The notes: generated by a model not told the origin, from the letters alone. Numbered from the stretch's first letter, positions 52,605 through 61,054 are shown. The stretch is 64,000 bases of DNA from JANQTF01 sp036835375 (GCA_036835375.1 DAITMB010000011.1:1-64000); one strand, 5' to 3'. Made by a program: numbers and translations.

Positions 52605-52635
52605 GCAGAATATCTTCGTGAAAGGAACCCCAAAA

Positions 52636-53955
52636 ATGAGTTTTGTGAAGCCCCCGAGCAACCCCCATCATGTGAAATTTTTCGACTCGACTCTCTATTG
52701 GTTCGCCTGCATTTTAGTCATCATCAACCCCTCGCCTACCCTGGCCCAGCCAGGACCTGCCCGATTTGATACCCTGATCTCCCTTGTGGAGAGACAGCTT
52801 CATGCAGAGGTCCTTCATGAAATGGGTTTGACAGGCAAAGGAGTTCGCATTGCAATCTTGGATGCAGGCTTTCGCCACGCCGATACCCACCCTGCGCTCG
52901 CGCATTTGATGAAGAAAGGAAGCATCGTAGGCACTTGGGACTTTGTGGATGATCGAGCAAATGTTTACCGACATTCCGACCACGGCACGCAAGTCTTGAG
53001 CAGCCTTGCCGGAGCTTATGGGGAGCGAGCCTTGGGACTGGCTCCTGATGCAGAATTTCTGCTTTTCAGGACAGAACACGAACGAAAGGAAGACTTTTCA
53101 GAAGAGGAAAATTGGATCAAGGCGCTCCACTGGGCTGATTCGCTGGAAGCGGACATTCTCGTGTCTAGCGTTAATTTCACCTATGCCCGCTATACCCCTG
53201 CCGATCTCGACGGTGAACAAATTCCTGTGAGCCGGGCAGCAGCAGCAGCGGTCGAAAAAGGCATGCTCCTTGTCGTCGCCATGGGCAACGAAGGAGATGC
53301 CGAATGGCACTACATGGGCGCTCCTGCGGATGTGCCAGGTGTGCTTTCTGTCGGTGGCACCATGCCGAGCCTTCCGATGCGGATCCAGTTTTCATCCTTC
53401 GGACCTAATGCCCGGGGCGTGAGCAAGCCCGAAATCGCCGCTCCCGGTTATCTGCTGGCCCCCAAAGGCCGACGTAAATACAAGGAGGCCGCAGGTACCT
53501 CTTTCGCTGCTCCCATCATCGCGGCCATCGCAGCCTGCCTATTGGAACAAGATTCTACGAGAAGCAACAAAGATCTATACCGCGAAATCTGTCAGTTGGG
53601 CCACTTGTATCCTTATTTCGATTATGGCATCGGATACGGCATTCCAGATTTGCGCAAGCTGGATCCTGACTTTCATCCCGTGGACACGAGCACCTTCCGC
53701 GTATATTTTGTTGATGACACGGTGTTTATTGCCTTTGACGCTGCCCTCATCGCTGACAGCAGTGACTTTCCTTATGGCAGAATGCTGCATTACCATTTAC
53801 AGAGCGCCGACAGCACCCTGGCTGCCCAAGAAGTCGTGAGAATTCCCAATGTAGCCAATGCCTATTATTTTATCCGTCGCAGGCTCTCTCGCGGCATCCT
53901 TAGAATCTGGTTTGCTGGCTATCTCTGGGAAGAGCGCATCGAAATGCTTGAGTGA
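52636..53955 (+). CDS. Small secreted subtilisin-family (S8) protease
   Basis: 439 residues from the ATG at 52636, preceded by AAAGGAA about ten bases upstream. An ATG at 52603 would overlap the deaminase start. A hydrophobic segment (LYWFACILVIINPSPTLA, about 20-37) acts as signal peptide. The triad is complete: Asp76 in RIAILDAGF, His116 in HSDHGTQV, Ser289 in AGTSFAAPI, with Asn218 (AMGNEG) in the oxyanion hole. There is no T9SS sorting domain and the tail is short, so it would be free in the periplasm or outside. Its promoter must lie inside the divergent deaminase gene. Confidence 0.88.
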   Translation: MSFVKPPSNPHHVKFFDSTLYWFACILVIINPSPTLAQPGPARFDTLISLVERQLHAEVLHEMGLTGKGVRIAILDAGFRHADTHPALAHLMKKGSIVGTWDFVDDRANVYRHSDHGTQVLSSLAGAYGERALGLAPDAEFLLFRTEHERKEDFSEEENWIKALHWADSLEADILVSSVNFTYARYTPADLDGEQIPVSRAAAAAVEKGMLLVVAMGNEGDAEWHYMGAPADVPGVLSVGGTMPSLPMRIQFSSFGPNARGVSKPEIAAPGYLLAPKGRRKYKEAAGTSFAAPIIAAIAACLLEQDSTRSNKDLYREICQLGHLYPYFDYGIGYGIPDLRKLDPDFHPVDTSTFRVYFVDDTVFIAFDAALIADSSDFPYGRMLHYHLQSADSTLAAQEVVRIPNVANAYYFIRRRLSRGILRIWFAGYLWEERIEMLE

Positions 53956-53986
53956 AGAAGCACAAACCTCCAACTCCTTGAGTCTC

Positions 53987-54028
53987 GCTGAAATCAGCAG
54001 CATGCGAGTCAATCGACCGAATTTCAGC
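53987..54028. repeat. Inverted repeat between convergent genes
   Basis: GCTGAAAT (53987-53994) and ATTTCAGC (54021-54028) around a 26-base loop. It lies between the subtilase stop at 53955 and the cutC stop at 54059. No T-run follows on either strand, so the terminator function is uncertain. Confidence 0.45.
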
Positions 54029-54058
54029 TGAATCCTAAAGGGATCGAATGTTTAGGCC

Positions 54059-54781
54059 TTACCCGAGATGGGCTTTCAATGCTTTCACCAGCTCCAGGGA
54101 AGTTTGATACTGCGGCAACAGCCTTTCCAGTGAGCTGCCCGGCAGCATCAGCGCCTCAGCATCACAAAACGAACGAATCGCGGCAGAAGCGTGGACCTCC
54201 GTCACCCCCGTGTAGGCAACCAACTGCGCGACGTTGGTGGGAAGAATACCCGCTCCTGCCACGAGGGTGATTTTACCCTGAGCTATCGCCACCAATATTT
54301 GAAGAAGCTCCCGACCTTCCCAAGCTGTAGTTGCCTGGCCTGAGCTCAAGATGCGTTCCACCCGCAGCGCCACCAATGTTTCGAGCGCCTGTAACGGATC
54401 CTCCACAACATCAAAGGCACGGTGAAAAGTGAATGCCATGCCATCTGCAAGTTCGCGAAACATGACCATCAACTCGCGATCGATTCGCCCATCCGACTGT
54501 AAACAACCCAGCACAACCCCTTCGAGCCCTTGCGCCTTGGCCCAGCAAATCTCTTCTTTCATCAGTAGAATCTCCGATTCAGTGTAACAAAAATTGCCGG
54601 GCCGCGGTCGAATCATCATCATGCAGGGCAAAGTCCATTGGCTGCGAATGGCTTGAATCAACCCAGGGCTGGGGGTCAATCCGCCTAGCGCGAGACTGGC
54701 ACAGACTTCCAGCCGATCTGCACCCCCGAGGACGGCAGCTTCTGCGGAAGCGAGGGTATCCACACAAATTTCTAAGGTCAT
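54059..54781 (-). CDS. cutC: CutC family protein
   Basis: 240 residues, a TIM barrel of the CutC family. Signatures are LEICVDTLASAEAAVLGGAD (in two parts), RLEVCASLALGGLTPS, MIRPRPGNFCYTESE, GVVLGCLQSDG, FHRAFD, and RILSSGQATTAWEG. The family was linked to copper tolerance in E. coli, but later evidence is mixed and the true role is open. The gene overlaps the end of the glycosylasparaginase gene by four bases, so they are translationally coupled. That pairing is more informative than the name. Confidence 0.9.
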   Translation of the reverse strand: MTLEICVDTLASAEAAVLGGADRLEVCASLALGGLTPSPGLIQAIRSQWTLPCMMMIRPRPGNFCYTESEILLMKEEICWAKAQGLEGVVLGCLQSDGRIDRELMVMFRELADGMAFTFHRAFDVVEDPLQALETLVALRVERILSSGQATTAWEGRELLQILVAIAQGKITLVAGAGILPTNVAQLVAYTGVTEVHASAAIRSFCDAEALMLPGSSLERLLPQYQTSLELVKALKAHLG

Positions 54782-55773
54782 GGCAGCTTCATGCGACTCT
54801 TGGCGGGAATCAATTGGTTTCCGGATTCAAGCGAATAGACCGCATAGTCAAATCCCGGCTGGATGCAATAGCCACCTACTCTGCCTTGCTTGTCGAGAGC
54901 GATGAATCCCACTTGAATTTCCTTCCAATCAGGATTTTTGCTGATCACGCGGTCCACTGCCAGGCGACAAGCTGCCTCGGGATCATGACCTTGCCGCATG
55001 AATTCTACCACCAAAAAACTTCCTACAGCCCTGATCACGGCTTCGCCCCATCCAGTCGCTGCTGCACCTCCTACCTCATTGTCCACATAGAGTCCCGCCC
55101 CGATGATCGGCGAATCGCCTACGCGACCGGGGAGCTTCCAAGCTGCGCCGCTAGTGGTGCAAGCGCCAGATAGATTTCCGGCTTGATCCAAGGCAATCAT
55201 TCCGATGGTGTCATGATTTTCAGAGTTGATGGTCGCGCGGGGTGGCGTGGCGTCCGTCCCATGTTCAGTGAGCCATTTTTGCCAAGCCGCTTCCCCCTCC
55301 GCTGTGAGGAGGGTTTCTTCGCCAAAACCCTTTTTAATCGCAAATTCCTTGGCACCATCTCCCACGAGCATCACATGTGGACTTTCCTCCATGACCTTCC
55401 TTGCCACTGAGATCGGATGAAGAATACCCTGCAAATAAGCGACTGATCCACAATCGCCTCGCTCATCCATGATGCAAGCGTCCAAGGTCACGCGACCGGC
55501 CTGATCTGGCCAACCGCCTTTCCCCACTGAAGTGACTTGGGGATCTGCTTCACTCACACGCACCCCAGCCTCTACCGCATCCAACGCCCTTCCGCCTTGT
55601 GAGAGAATGGTCCATGCAGCATCGTTCGCGGCCAGGCCGTGTCGCCAGGTAGAAAGGACCACCGGTGAGCGGTGAGCAAGCGAGCTGCCTGTCGTTTCAC
55701 ACCCTGCTTGTCCCAGCGCCGATCCTGCGGCTGCTAAGCTGCTGAACTTGAGAAAGGTTCTTCGATCTAGCAT
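54778..55773 (-). CDS. N4-(beta-N-acetylglucosaminyl)-L-asparaginase-like hydrolase (Ntn fold)
   Basis: 331 residues from the ATG at 55773; the ORF extends upstream without signal. The N-terminus LDRRTFLKF is a twin-arginine motif and GQAGC (to Cys25) a possible lipobox. The enzyme is made as a precursor that cuts itself before Thr189 in ENHDTIGMIALDQAGN, which becomes the nucleophile. GGWPD (86-90) and SGACTTSG (202-209) are typical of glycosylasparaginases, which release GlcNAc-amine from Asn-linked glycans. It is coupled to cutC and divergent from the ROK kinase gene. Isoaspartyl peptidase is the alternative. Confidence 0.88.
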   Translation of the reverse strand: MLDRRTFLKFSSLAAAGSALGQAGCETTGSSLAHRSPVVLSTWRHGLAANDAAWTILSQGGRALDAVEAGVRVSEADPQVTSVGKGGWPDQAGRVTLDACIMDERGDCGSVAYLQGILHPISVARKVMEESPHVMLVGDGAKEFAIKKGFGEETLLTAEGEAAWQKWLTEHGTDATPPRATINSENHDTIGMIALDQAGNLSGACTTSGAAWKLPGRVGDSPIIGAGLYVDNEVGGAAATGWGEAVIRAVGSFLVVEFMRQGHDPEAACRLAVDRVISKNPDWKEIQVGFIALDKQGRVGGYCIQPGFDYAVYSLESGNQLIPAKSRMKLP

Positions 55774-55965
55774 GAAAAAAGGATCTGATGAATGAATGGG
55801 AAGATAGCCGAAAACTCCGAATCTGGTCGCCAGGCCCACAGATTTCCTTGATGTGCCACGGAGCGTCATGGTTTTCGCCAAAAATCCGCACATCTTTCCC
55901 TCTCTGAGGCATGCAATTGTTGCAGGGGGCACGCTGCTTTGGTAATTTCAGCGCGTTACTATCCC

Positions 55966-55991
55966 TACTACCTATTTCTACTACCTGTTTC
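55966..55991. repeat. 13-bp tandem duplication directly before the ROK kinase ATG
   Basis: TACTACCTATTTC (55966-55978) and TACTACCTGTTTC (55979-55991) differ at one position and abut the ATG at 55992. They fill the place where a ribosome-binding site would be. Confidence 0.75.
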
Positions 55992-56963
55992 ATGAAAGAC
56001 GTTACCATCGGAATAGACATCGGCGGTACGAATACCAAATATGGATTCGTCGATCGAGAAGGCCAATTGCTGGGAGAATCCTCCATGTCATCGAGAGACC
56101 ACGCCCAAGTCGAAGACTATGTACACGCTGTGTATGTTGCCATCTCCGAACTGCAAAGCCAGATCGGGGAAGATCTCCACGTGGTGGGGATTGGCATCGG
56201 AGCTCCCAATGCGAATTACTATTCCGGCACGATAGAGCAAGCACCTAACCTGCGCTGGAGAGGCGTGATTCCCTTGGCGGATCTATTCCACAGACACTTC
56301 TCTGTACCTGTAGCGGTGACCAATGATGCCAATGCCGCAGCCATCGGCGAGATGATGTATGGCGGTGCCAAGGGCATGAAAAACTTCGTGGTGATCACCC
56401 TCGGCACAGGTGTGGGAAGTGGGTTCGTGGTCAATGGAGAATTGATCTACGGCCATGATGGGTTTGCAGGGGAGTTTGGCCACGTCACAGCTGTGCGGGG
56501 CGGAAGGTTGTGTACCTGTGGGCGGCGAGGATGTGTGGAGACCTATGCGGCAGCTCGAGGATTGGTTCTTACTGTTCAAGAGGAGCTATCAGGCAACCCC
56601 CTGGAGTGCGAACTGCGGCATATTTTACCCGAAGATCTGACCCCGAAGCACATTTTTGATGCGGCAGAATCGGGCGATGACATTGCCCAAAAATCCTTTG
56701 AATACACCGGAAAAATCCTCGGAGAATCCCTTTCTGATCTGGTGGCATACCTCAGCCCGGAAGCCATTTTCTTTTTCGGTGGCGTCGCCAAGGCTGGCAA
56801 TTGGATCATGGATCCCACCCATCGCCACATGGAGGCAAATCTCTTGAACATTTATAAAAATAAAGTCAAACTCATCCCTTCTCAACTTCCCGACAGCGAT
56901 GCTGCGATTTTGGGGGCCAGCGCTTTGGCGTGGAAAGAGCTCGCAGCTGAAAGTCAGCGTTAA
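55992..56963 (+). CDS. ROK family sugar kinase
   Basis: 323 residues from the ATG at 55992. The ATP motif is IGIDIGGTNTK (6-16), the catalytic Asp112 lies in VTNDANAAAIGE, and the structural zinc site is EFGH164 with Cys174, Cys176 and Cys181 in CTCGRRGCVE. GTGVGSG and FFFGGVAKAG provide the other ATP contacts. The family phosphorylates glucose, GlcNAc, ManNAc or fructose. The divergent glycosylasparaginase gene makes an amino-sugar substrate tempting, but the sequence does not decide. It is monocistronic on the plus strand, ending 100 bases before blaI. Confidence 0.9.
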   Translation: MKDVTIGIDIGGTNTKYGFVDREGQLLGESSMSSRDHAQVEDYVHAVYVAISELQSQIGEDLHVVGIGIGAPNANYYSGTIEQAPNLRWRGVIPLADLFHRHFSVPVAVTNDANAAAIGEMMYGGAKGMKNFVVITLGTGVGSGFVVNGELIYGHDGFAGEFGHVTAVRGGRLCTCGRRGCVETYAAARGLVLTVQEELSGNPLECELRHILPEDLTPKHIFDAAESGDDIAQKSFEYTGKILGESLSDLVAYLSPEAIFFFGGVAKAGNWIMDPTHRHMEANLLNIYKNKVKLIPSQLPDSDAAILGASALAWKELAAESQR

Positions 56964-57022
56964 CAATATGGGCTCATCTCGACAAGTAAAATCCAACGAC
57001 CCATGAAAAGGCAGTTGCGATT

Positions 57023-57046
57023 TTAAAACTAATGCATTAGTTTTAA
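57023..57046. promoter_or_regulatory. 24-bp perfect palindrome, likely BlaI-type operator
   Basis: The palindrome has AAAACTAATG as its left core and its exact complement on the right, with TTA/TAA ends. It lies 21 bases upstream of the blaI-like ATG at 57068. BlaI/MecI repressors bind inverted repeats in front of their own gene, so autoregulation is the natural reading. Confidence 0.85.
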
Positions 57047-57067
57047 GGAATTATTATTGACCCACGC

Positions 57068-57442
57068 ATGAATCCATCCCTTCTTACCCCGCAAGAACTC
57101 AAGATCATGAACATCTTGTGGTCCGTCCATCAGGGATTTGTGGGAGAAGTGCTGGAGCACTGGCCAGACCAACCCAAGCCTGCTTACAACACGGTGTCCA
57201 CCTTGGTCCGCATTTTGGAGACAAAGGGATTTGTGAGCCACGAGGCATTAGGCCGAAGCCATCGCTACTTTCCGACCATCACGAAGCGGCAGTACCAATT
57301 TCGGGCGCTGCGTCACATGGTGGAGCAGGTGTTCAATGGCTCCTCCAAGGTCTTGGTCGCCCGCTTGCTGGAAGACGAGCAGCTGAGCGATGTGGAGCGG
57401 TCCGAGCTCATGTCCTTACTTCAGGACCGAGAACCCTCATGA
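57068..57442 (+). CDS. BlaI/MecI/CopY-type transcriptional repressor
   Basis: 124 residues. The winged helix covers about 5-75: LTPQELKIMNILWS, then YNTVSTLVRILETKGFVSHE, and the wing with GRSHRYFP. The C-terminal part is a dimerisation helix with LVARLLEDEQLSD. In the classical systems a membrane M56 protease senses a signal and leads to cleavage of the repressor. Here the M56 gene follows with a four-base ATGA overlap, which supports this pairing. A strong palindrome sits in front. Confidence 0.93.
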   Translation: MNPSLLTPQELKIMNILWSVHQGFVGEVLEHWPDQPKPAYNTVSTLVRILETKGFVSHEALGRSHRYFPTITKRQYQFRALRHMVEQVFNGSSKVLVARLLEDEQLSDVERSELMSLLQDREPS

Positions 57443-58476
57443 TGGGCTATGCACTCTCCGCCTTGGCGCTGCACTCCGTGGGAATGGTAGCCTACTTGGT
57501 CCTCAAGCCCAATCTTGCTCCCTTGTCTCGTCGTCTGTTGCTCCATCTTGCCTTGGGTTCAAGCCTGCTCTTGCCACTCTTGGTGCCCACTTCCGTTCCG
57601 ACTGCCGTCCCCATGGGTCGCGCATGGTTTCAGCCCTTGCCACAGCATCATCTTCAGGCTTTTTGTCGATGTGAATCACCCATGCTGAGCCACCGGATGT
57701 TGTACCGAACGCATGCACTCGGAAAATGGCTGGTAGGGATGGGCCCCTTATGGTTGGGAATGAGCCTACTATTGGCATGTATCGCCTTATTTCAGCTGAT
57801 TCGCGAGGGAATGACTTTGCACAAGCGGGTGAGTTCCGGGCGTAGCACACTCCTCAGCGATGGCATATGGGAGCTGCATTTGCCACAACCTCACCCCAGT
57901 GCCGCCTTTTGGTGGGGAAAGTCATATCTCATCTTGGGCCCCGAAGTGCAGGCCTTGTCCGTGAAAGATCGAGAGGCTGTGTTAGCGCATGAGCTTTCGC
58001 ACGTACGGCAGCGAAATACGTGGGAGCAGTTCCTACTACACTTGCTCGCCATTGCCTGGTGCTGGAATCCTGTGCTCTGGTGGATGAAGCGCGAGCTTCG
58101 GTGGCTCGCGGAGTGCCAAGCAGACGATGCTGCCGCGGCACAGCTCGGGAGCCGCAAAGCGTATGCGCAATTGCTCCTTTCCATTATAGATCCGCCCCTT
58201 GAAGGAGAGCTGCTAAGTCAACATCTTGGCGGGAGTGTCATGTATCGACGACTCCGAAGGCTGCTCGATACTAGTCCATCACCACGCAAATATGCAGCTT
58301 TTACCCGGGGCGCAGGACTTATTTGCTTGCAACTACTTTTGCTTTTTCCGGTACATCAGGCAGTAGGAAAGACCCTTCAGAGCTGGGATGTGTACAATCA
58401 GACCATTCATTCAACCCAGCAGGCTGCGGAGATCGTTTTGTACTGTCCCGACTGCGAGACCGTCTGCTTGCCTTGA
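57439..58476 (+). CDS. M56 (BlaR1/MecR1-type) membrane metallopeptidase
   Basis: 345 residues from the ATG at 57439, which overlaps the repressor stop. The long frame to 57118 runs through the repressor gene and is not a real start. Four or so membrane helices are visible (near 1-22, 32-52, 100-122 and 310-330). The metal site HELSHVRQR is at 184-192, with Glu in WLAECQADD further down. No extracellular penicillin-binding sensor domain or TonB domain is present, so the signal is not a beta-lactam in the usual way. The tail after the last helix is short and has CPDCETVC. Confidence 0.9.
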   Translation: MMGYALSALALHSVGMVAYLVLKPNLAPLSRRLLLHLALGSSLLLPLLVPTSVPTAVPMGRAWFQPLPQHHLQAFCRCESPMLSHRMLYRTHALGKWLVGMGPLWLGMSLLLACIALFQLIREGMTLHKRVSSGRSTLLSDGIWELHLPQPHPSAAFWWGKSYLILGPEVQALSVKDREAVLAHELSHVRQRNTWEQFLLHLLAIAWCWNPVLWWMKRELRWLAECQADDAAAAQLGSRKAYAQLLLSIIDPPLEGELLSQHLGGSVMYRRLRRLLDTSPSPRKYAAFTRGAGLICLQLLLLFPVHQAVGKTLQSWDVYNQTIHSTQQAAEIVLYCPDCETVCLP

Positions 58477-58543
58477 GGAATGGCCCTAAGCCTTCGAAGG
58501 ATTCTTTATTTTTATTTGACCGAATAGCTTCCCTCGTAATTTC

Positions 58544-59242
58544 CTAAGAATTCCAATCCAGCAGGTCGGCCCAGTTGCCGACGATACTTGGGTGGGCCAG
58601 TGCTTGTTCAAGCCAAGCGAGAAAGGCTGCACGATCCATATTAGCAGCACCCAAGCTCGCCAAATGATTCGAATAGATTTGACAATCTATGAGTTCAAAC
58701 CCAAGTTCGCGCAACTTGAGGACCATTGTCAGAAAGGCTGCTTTGGAGGCATTGCTCACCCGGCTGAACATGGATTCCCCAAAAAAGGCTTTTCCCAAAG
58801 AAACGCCATAGAGACCGCCCACGAGCTTTTGCCCCTGCCAAGCTTCTATCGAATGCGCGTATCCCGACTGATGAAGTTGTACATACGCCTTTTTCATCTC
58901 ACTGGTGATCCAGGTTCCCCTCTGGCCCGGGCGGTACACTTCGCCACATGCTTGAATGACTGCTTCAAATGCGGAATCTACTGTGATAGAAAAGGAGCTG
59001 AGCGCCAATACTTTCTTCATGCTCTTACTCACCCGAAGTTGACTGGCCTTGAGGACGAAGCGCGGATCTGGGGACCACCACTGAATGGGTTCTCCGGGAT
59101 TGTACCACGGAAAAATGCCCATAGCGTAGGCAAGCAGCAACCTTTCTTGCCGAAGGTCGCCGCCAATGGCGAGAAGCCCATCGGGCTCGGAATAAGAAAT
59201 GGGCGGAAAGACGAAATCGGAAGTAAGTTCAAAGACTGGCAT
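58544..59242 (-). CDS. aat: Leucyl/phenylalanyl-tRNA-protein transferase
   Basis: 232 residues. The enzyme adds Leu or Phe to N-terminal Lys or Arg, marking proteins for ClpS-ClpAP. Signatures are DGLLAIGGDL (about 21-30), YAMGIFPWYNPGEPIQWWSPDPR (in two parts), YRPGQRGTWIT, SIEAWQGQKLVGGLYG and FFGESMFSRVSNASK, LIDCQ. It begins six bases after clpS and shares its transcript. Confidence 0.96.
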   Translation of the reverse strand: MPVFELTSDFVFPPISYSEPDGLLAIGGDLRQERLLLAYAMGIFPWYNPGEPIQWWSPDPRFVLKASQLRVSKSMKKVLALSSFSITVDSAFEAVIQACGEVYRPGQRGTWITSEMKKAYVQLHQSGYAHSIEAWQGQKLVGGLYGVSLGKAFFGESMFSRVSNASKAAFLTMVLKLRELGFELIDCQIYSNHLASLGAANMDRAAFLAWLEQALAHPSIVGNWADLLDWNS

Positions 59243-59248
59243 CAGTGG

Positions 59249-59548
59249 CTACACCGAGACTTGCTCAAGGGTGGCGCCAATGCCTCTGTCCACCAAGGCT
59301 TCGCGCATAGGTGCGAGCTTCTTGAGGGTACCTTTTTTGACCGAATACTTCCCTTTATGATGGATAATCGTGGCACATTGCTCTGCCTGCTCTCTGCTGT
59401 GTCCGCACACGTCAATCAATGATTCGATCACCCAATCGAAGGTATTGACCTCATCGTTCCAAACAATCAGGTTCATCGGATGATCCACCAACACTTTGTT
59501 TGAAACAACTTCGAGTTCTTTGGTCAAATTCGCATAAATCGTGGTCAT
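59249..59548 (-). CDS. clpS: ClpS adaptor of the Clp protease
   Basis: 99 residues from the ATG at 59548; the ORF extends upstream by 38 residues without support. It presents N-degron proteins to ClpAP or ClpCP. The core has NLIVWNDEVNTFDWVIESLI, the equivalent of NDDYTPMEFV, and the late HHKGKYSVKKGT block. Co-transcription with aat makes a complete N-degron unit. A candidate -7 box lies 45 bases upstream. Confidence 0.93.
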   Translation of the reverse strand: MTTIYANLTKELEVVSNKVLVDHPMNLIVWNDEVNTFDWVIESLIDVCGHSREQAEQCATIIHHKGKYSVKKGTLKKLAPMREALVDRGIGATLEQVSV

Positions 59549-59913
59549 ATCCAGAGGTATCAATTGCCTTTTTAAATGAGTATTTATAAGATCAAATATA
59601 AAGGTTTTTTTTCGATAATTCGATAGCCTGGTCCCAAGGATTTGCAGATAAAATTGTCTCATTCACCGACATTCGGTATGTTAGCTGTACATGAAAAGGG
59701 ATACGAACTTGCGATGGAATGGTCGTGATTCCTCCCGATAAATCGCCACAGATAGGACATTCCTTCCCCTCTGCACATTCATCAACAACCTTGTATATCT
59801 TCCTTTGAGGATAATTGCTACGTGAGACATTGAAAATACTCCCCTAGGTCCAGCCTGAATCATAAGGTTTACGCACAGAGACCGACAGTTCCCTTCACTG
59901 CAAGAATACAAAG
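59549..59913. other. Divergent intergenic region (365 bases)
   Basis: It lies between clpS (minus) and the phospholipase-like gene (plus). It contains the clpS -7 candidate at 59593-59600. A 76-residue minus-strand frame (59681-59911) lacks any protein-like pattern. No RNA gene is seen. Confidence 0.45.
59593..59600 (-). promoter_or_regulatory. Candidate -7 box for clpS-aat
   Basis: On the minus strand TATATTTG, identical to the tRNA-Met -7 box, 45 bases before the clpS ATG. A TTG at -33 is not seen at 19-23 bases, so the upstream half is missing. Confidence 0.5.
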
Positions 59914-61023
59914 ATGCAACTCATACGAATTACGCTATTTGCGCTGGCCCTCAGCTATTGTCTCCCAGCTTCCGCCTGGGGGTTCTGGGCGCACCAGCGA
60001 ATCAATCGACTGGCCGTGTTTACCCTGCCACCGGAGATGCTCGTCCTTTACAAAATTCACCTCGAATACCTCACAGAACACGCCGTGGATCCCGACAAAC
60101 GGCGCTATGCTGTGGACGGCGAGGCGGCCAGGCACTACATCGACATCGACCACTATGGGACTTATCCTTTTGCGGACTTGCCCCGCGACTGGGACGAGGC
60201 CAAAGCCAAGTATTCCGAAGATTCATTGGAGGCCTATGGAATCATTCCCTATCAGCTTCCCTGGCGCGTATGGCAACTCAAAGGGGCTTTTGAGGAAATG
60301 AATTTGACCAAAATCCTCAAGTATTCTGCTGACCTGGGGCATTACATCGGTGATGCGCACGTGCCTCTTCACACGACCGAGAATTACAATGGCCAGATGA
60401 CCGGCCAGCGTGGAATTCACGGATTCTGGGAATCTCGGCTCCCTGAGCTTTTTGCCAAAGACTACGACTTTTTTGTGGGAAGGGCCTTTTTGATTGAGGA
60501 TCTCTCTGCGGAAGGCTGGAACATCGTGTTGAGTAGTCACGCTATGCTGGATTCGGTGCTGCGATTGGAGCGAGAGCTTCACCAACGATTTCCTTTGGAT
60601 AAAAAATATGGCTACGAATCCCGCAACAATGTCGTGGTACGAACTTATTCCAGGGAGTACTCCCAAGCATATCATGCGTTGCTCAACGGCATGGTAGAGC
60701 GCCGAATGCGGCAATCGATTCGCTTAGTAGGGTCTTATTGGTACACTGCTTGGCAAATGGCGGGTTCGCCGGACCTCAGACCGCTGCTGCAATCGCCTCT
60801 GATCGAAGAACCACTTCGCTTTGAGGATCGGCTCAAAATCAAAGACAGAGAGGCATTTGACGTGGGCATGTGGTGGCGAAAGCCATCCGAAGACATCTGT
60901 TGTCCTACCCCTCGACGCGCGCTGGCATTTGGAACATTTCGCACCCTCAGTTGTGTAGAACCGCCTGCGAGATCATGGTGGCAATCGTGGTGGCAGTCGC
61001 TCCGAGACTGGTGGATGTCATAA
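59914..61023 (+). CDS. Zinc-dependent phospholipase C/S1-P1 nuclease-like secreted protein
   Basis: 369 residues with a signal peptide (ITLFALALSYCLPASA). Cleavage would leave Trp22 as the first mature residue in WGFWAHQRIN, and the family uses exactly this N-terminal Trp and a following His as zinc ligands. Further ligands are in HYIDIDHYG, SADLGHYIGDAHVPLH and GIHGFWESRLPE. This fits the trinuclear zinc fold shared by phospholipase C and S1-P1 nucleases. Which of the two substrates applies is not readable. The C-terminus ends with an unusual W-rich stretch (RSWWQSWWQSLRDWWMS). Confidence 0.85.
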   Translation: MQLIRITLFALALSYCLPASAWGFWAHQRINRLAVFTLPPEMLVLYKIHLEYLTEHAVDPDKRRYAVDGEAARHYIDIDHYGTYPFADLPRDWDEAKAKYSEDSLEAYGIIPYQLPWRVWQLKGAFEEMNLTKILKYSADLGHYIGDAHVPLHTTENYNGQMTGQRGIHGFWESRLPELFAKDYDFFVGRAFLIEDLSAEGWNIVLSSHAMLDSVLRLERELHQRFPLDKKYGYESRNNVVVRTYSREYSQAYHALLNGMVERRMRQSIRLVGSYWYTAWQMAGSPDLRPLLQSPLIEEPLRFEDRLKIKDREAFDVGMWWRKPSEDICCPTPRRALAFGTFRTLSCVEPPARSWWQSWWQSLRDWWMS

Positions 61024-61054
61024 AAAAACGCAGCCTGCATGAAATGCAGGCTGC
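61022..61054 (-). terminator. Terminator of the gene ending at 61105
   Basis: Perfect 11-bp stem (61030-61040, 61044-61054) with a three-base loop; TTTTTTT on the minus strand (61022-61028). The same stem also lies right after the stop of the convergent plus-strand gene, but with no T-run there. Confidence 0.85.

Noticed and set aside
57118..57438. Extended start for the M56 gene inside blaI
   Set aside because: The frame is open only by chance; the ATG at 57439 overlaps the repressor stop in the usual ATGA way and begins with a membrane helix.
59681..59911. 76-residue minus-strand ORF upstream of clpS
   Set aside because: No protein-like pattern, lies in a divergent promoter region.
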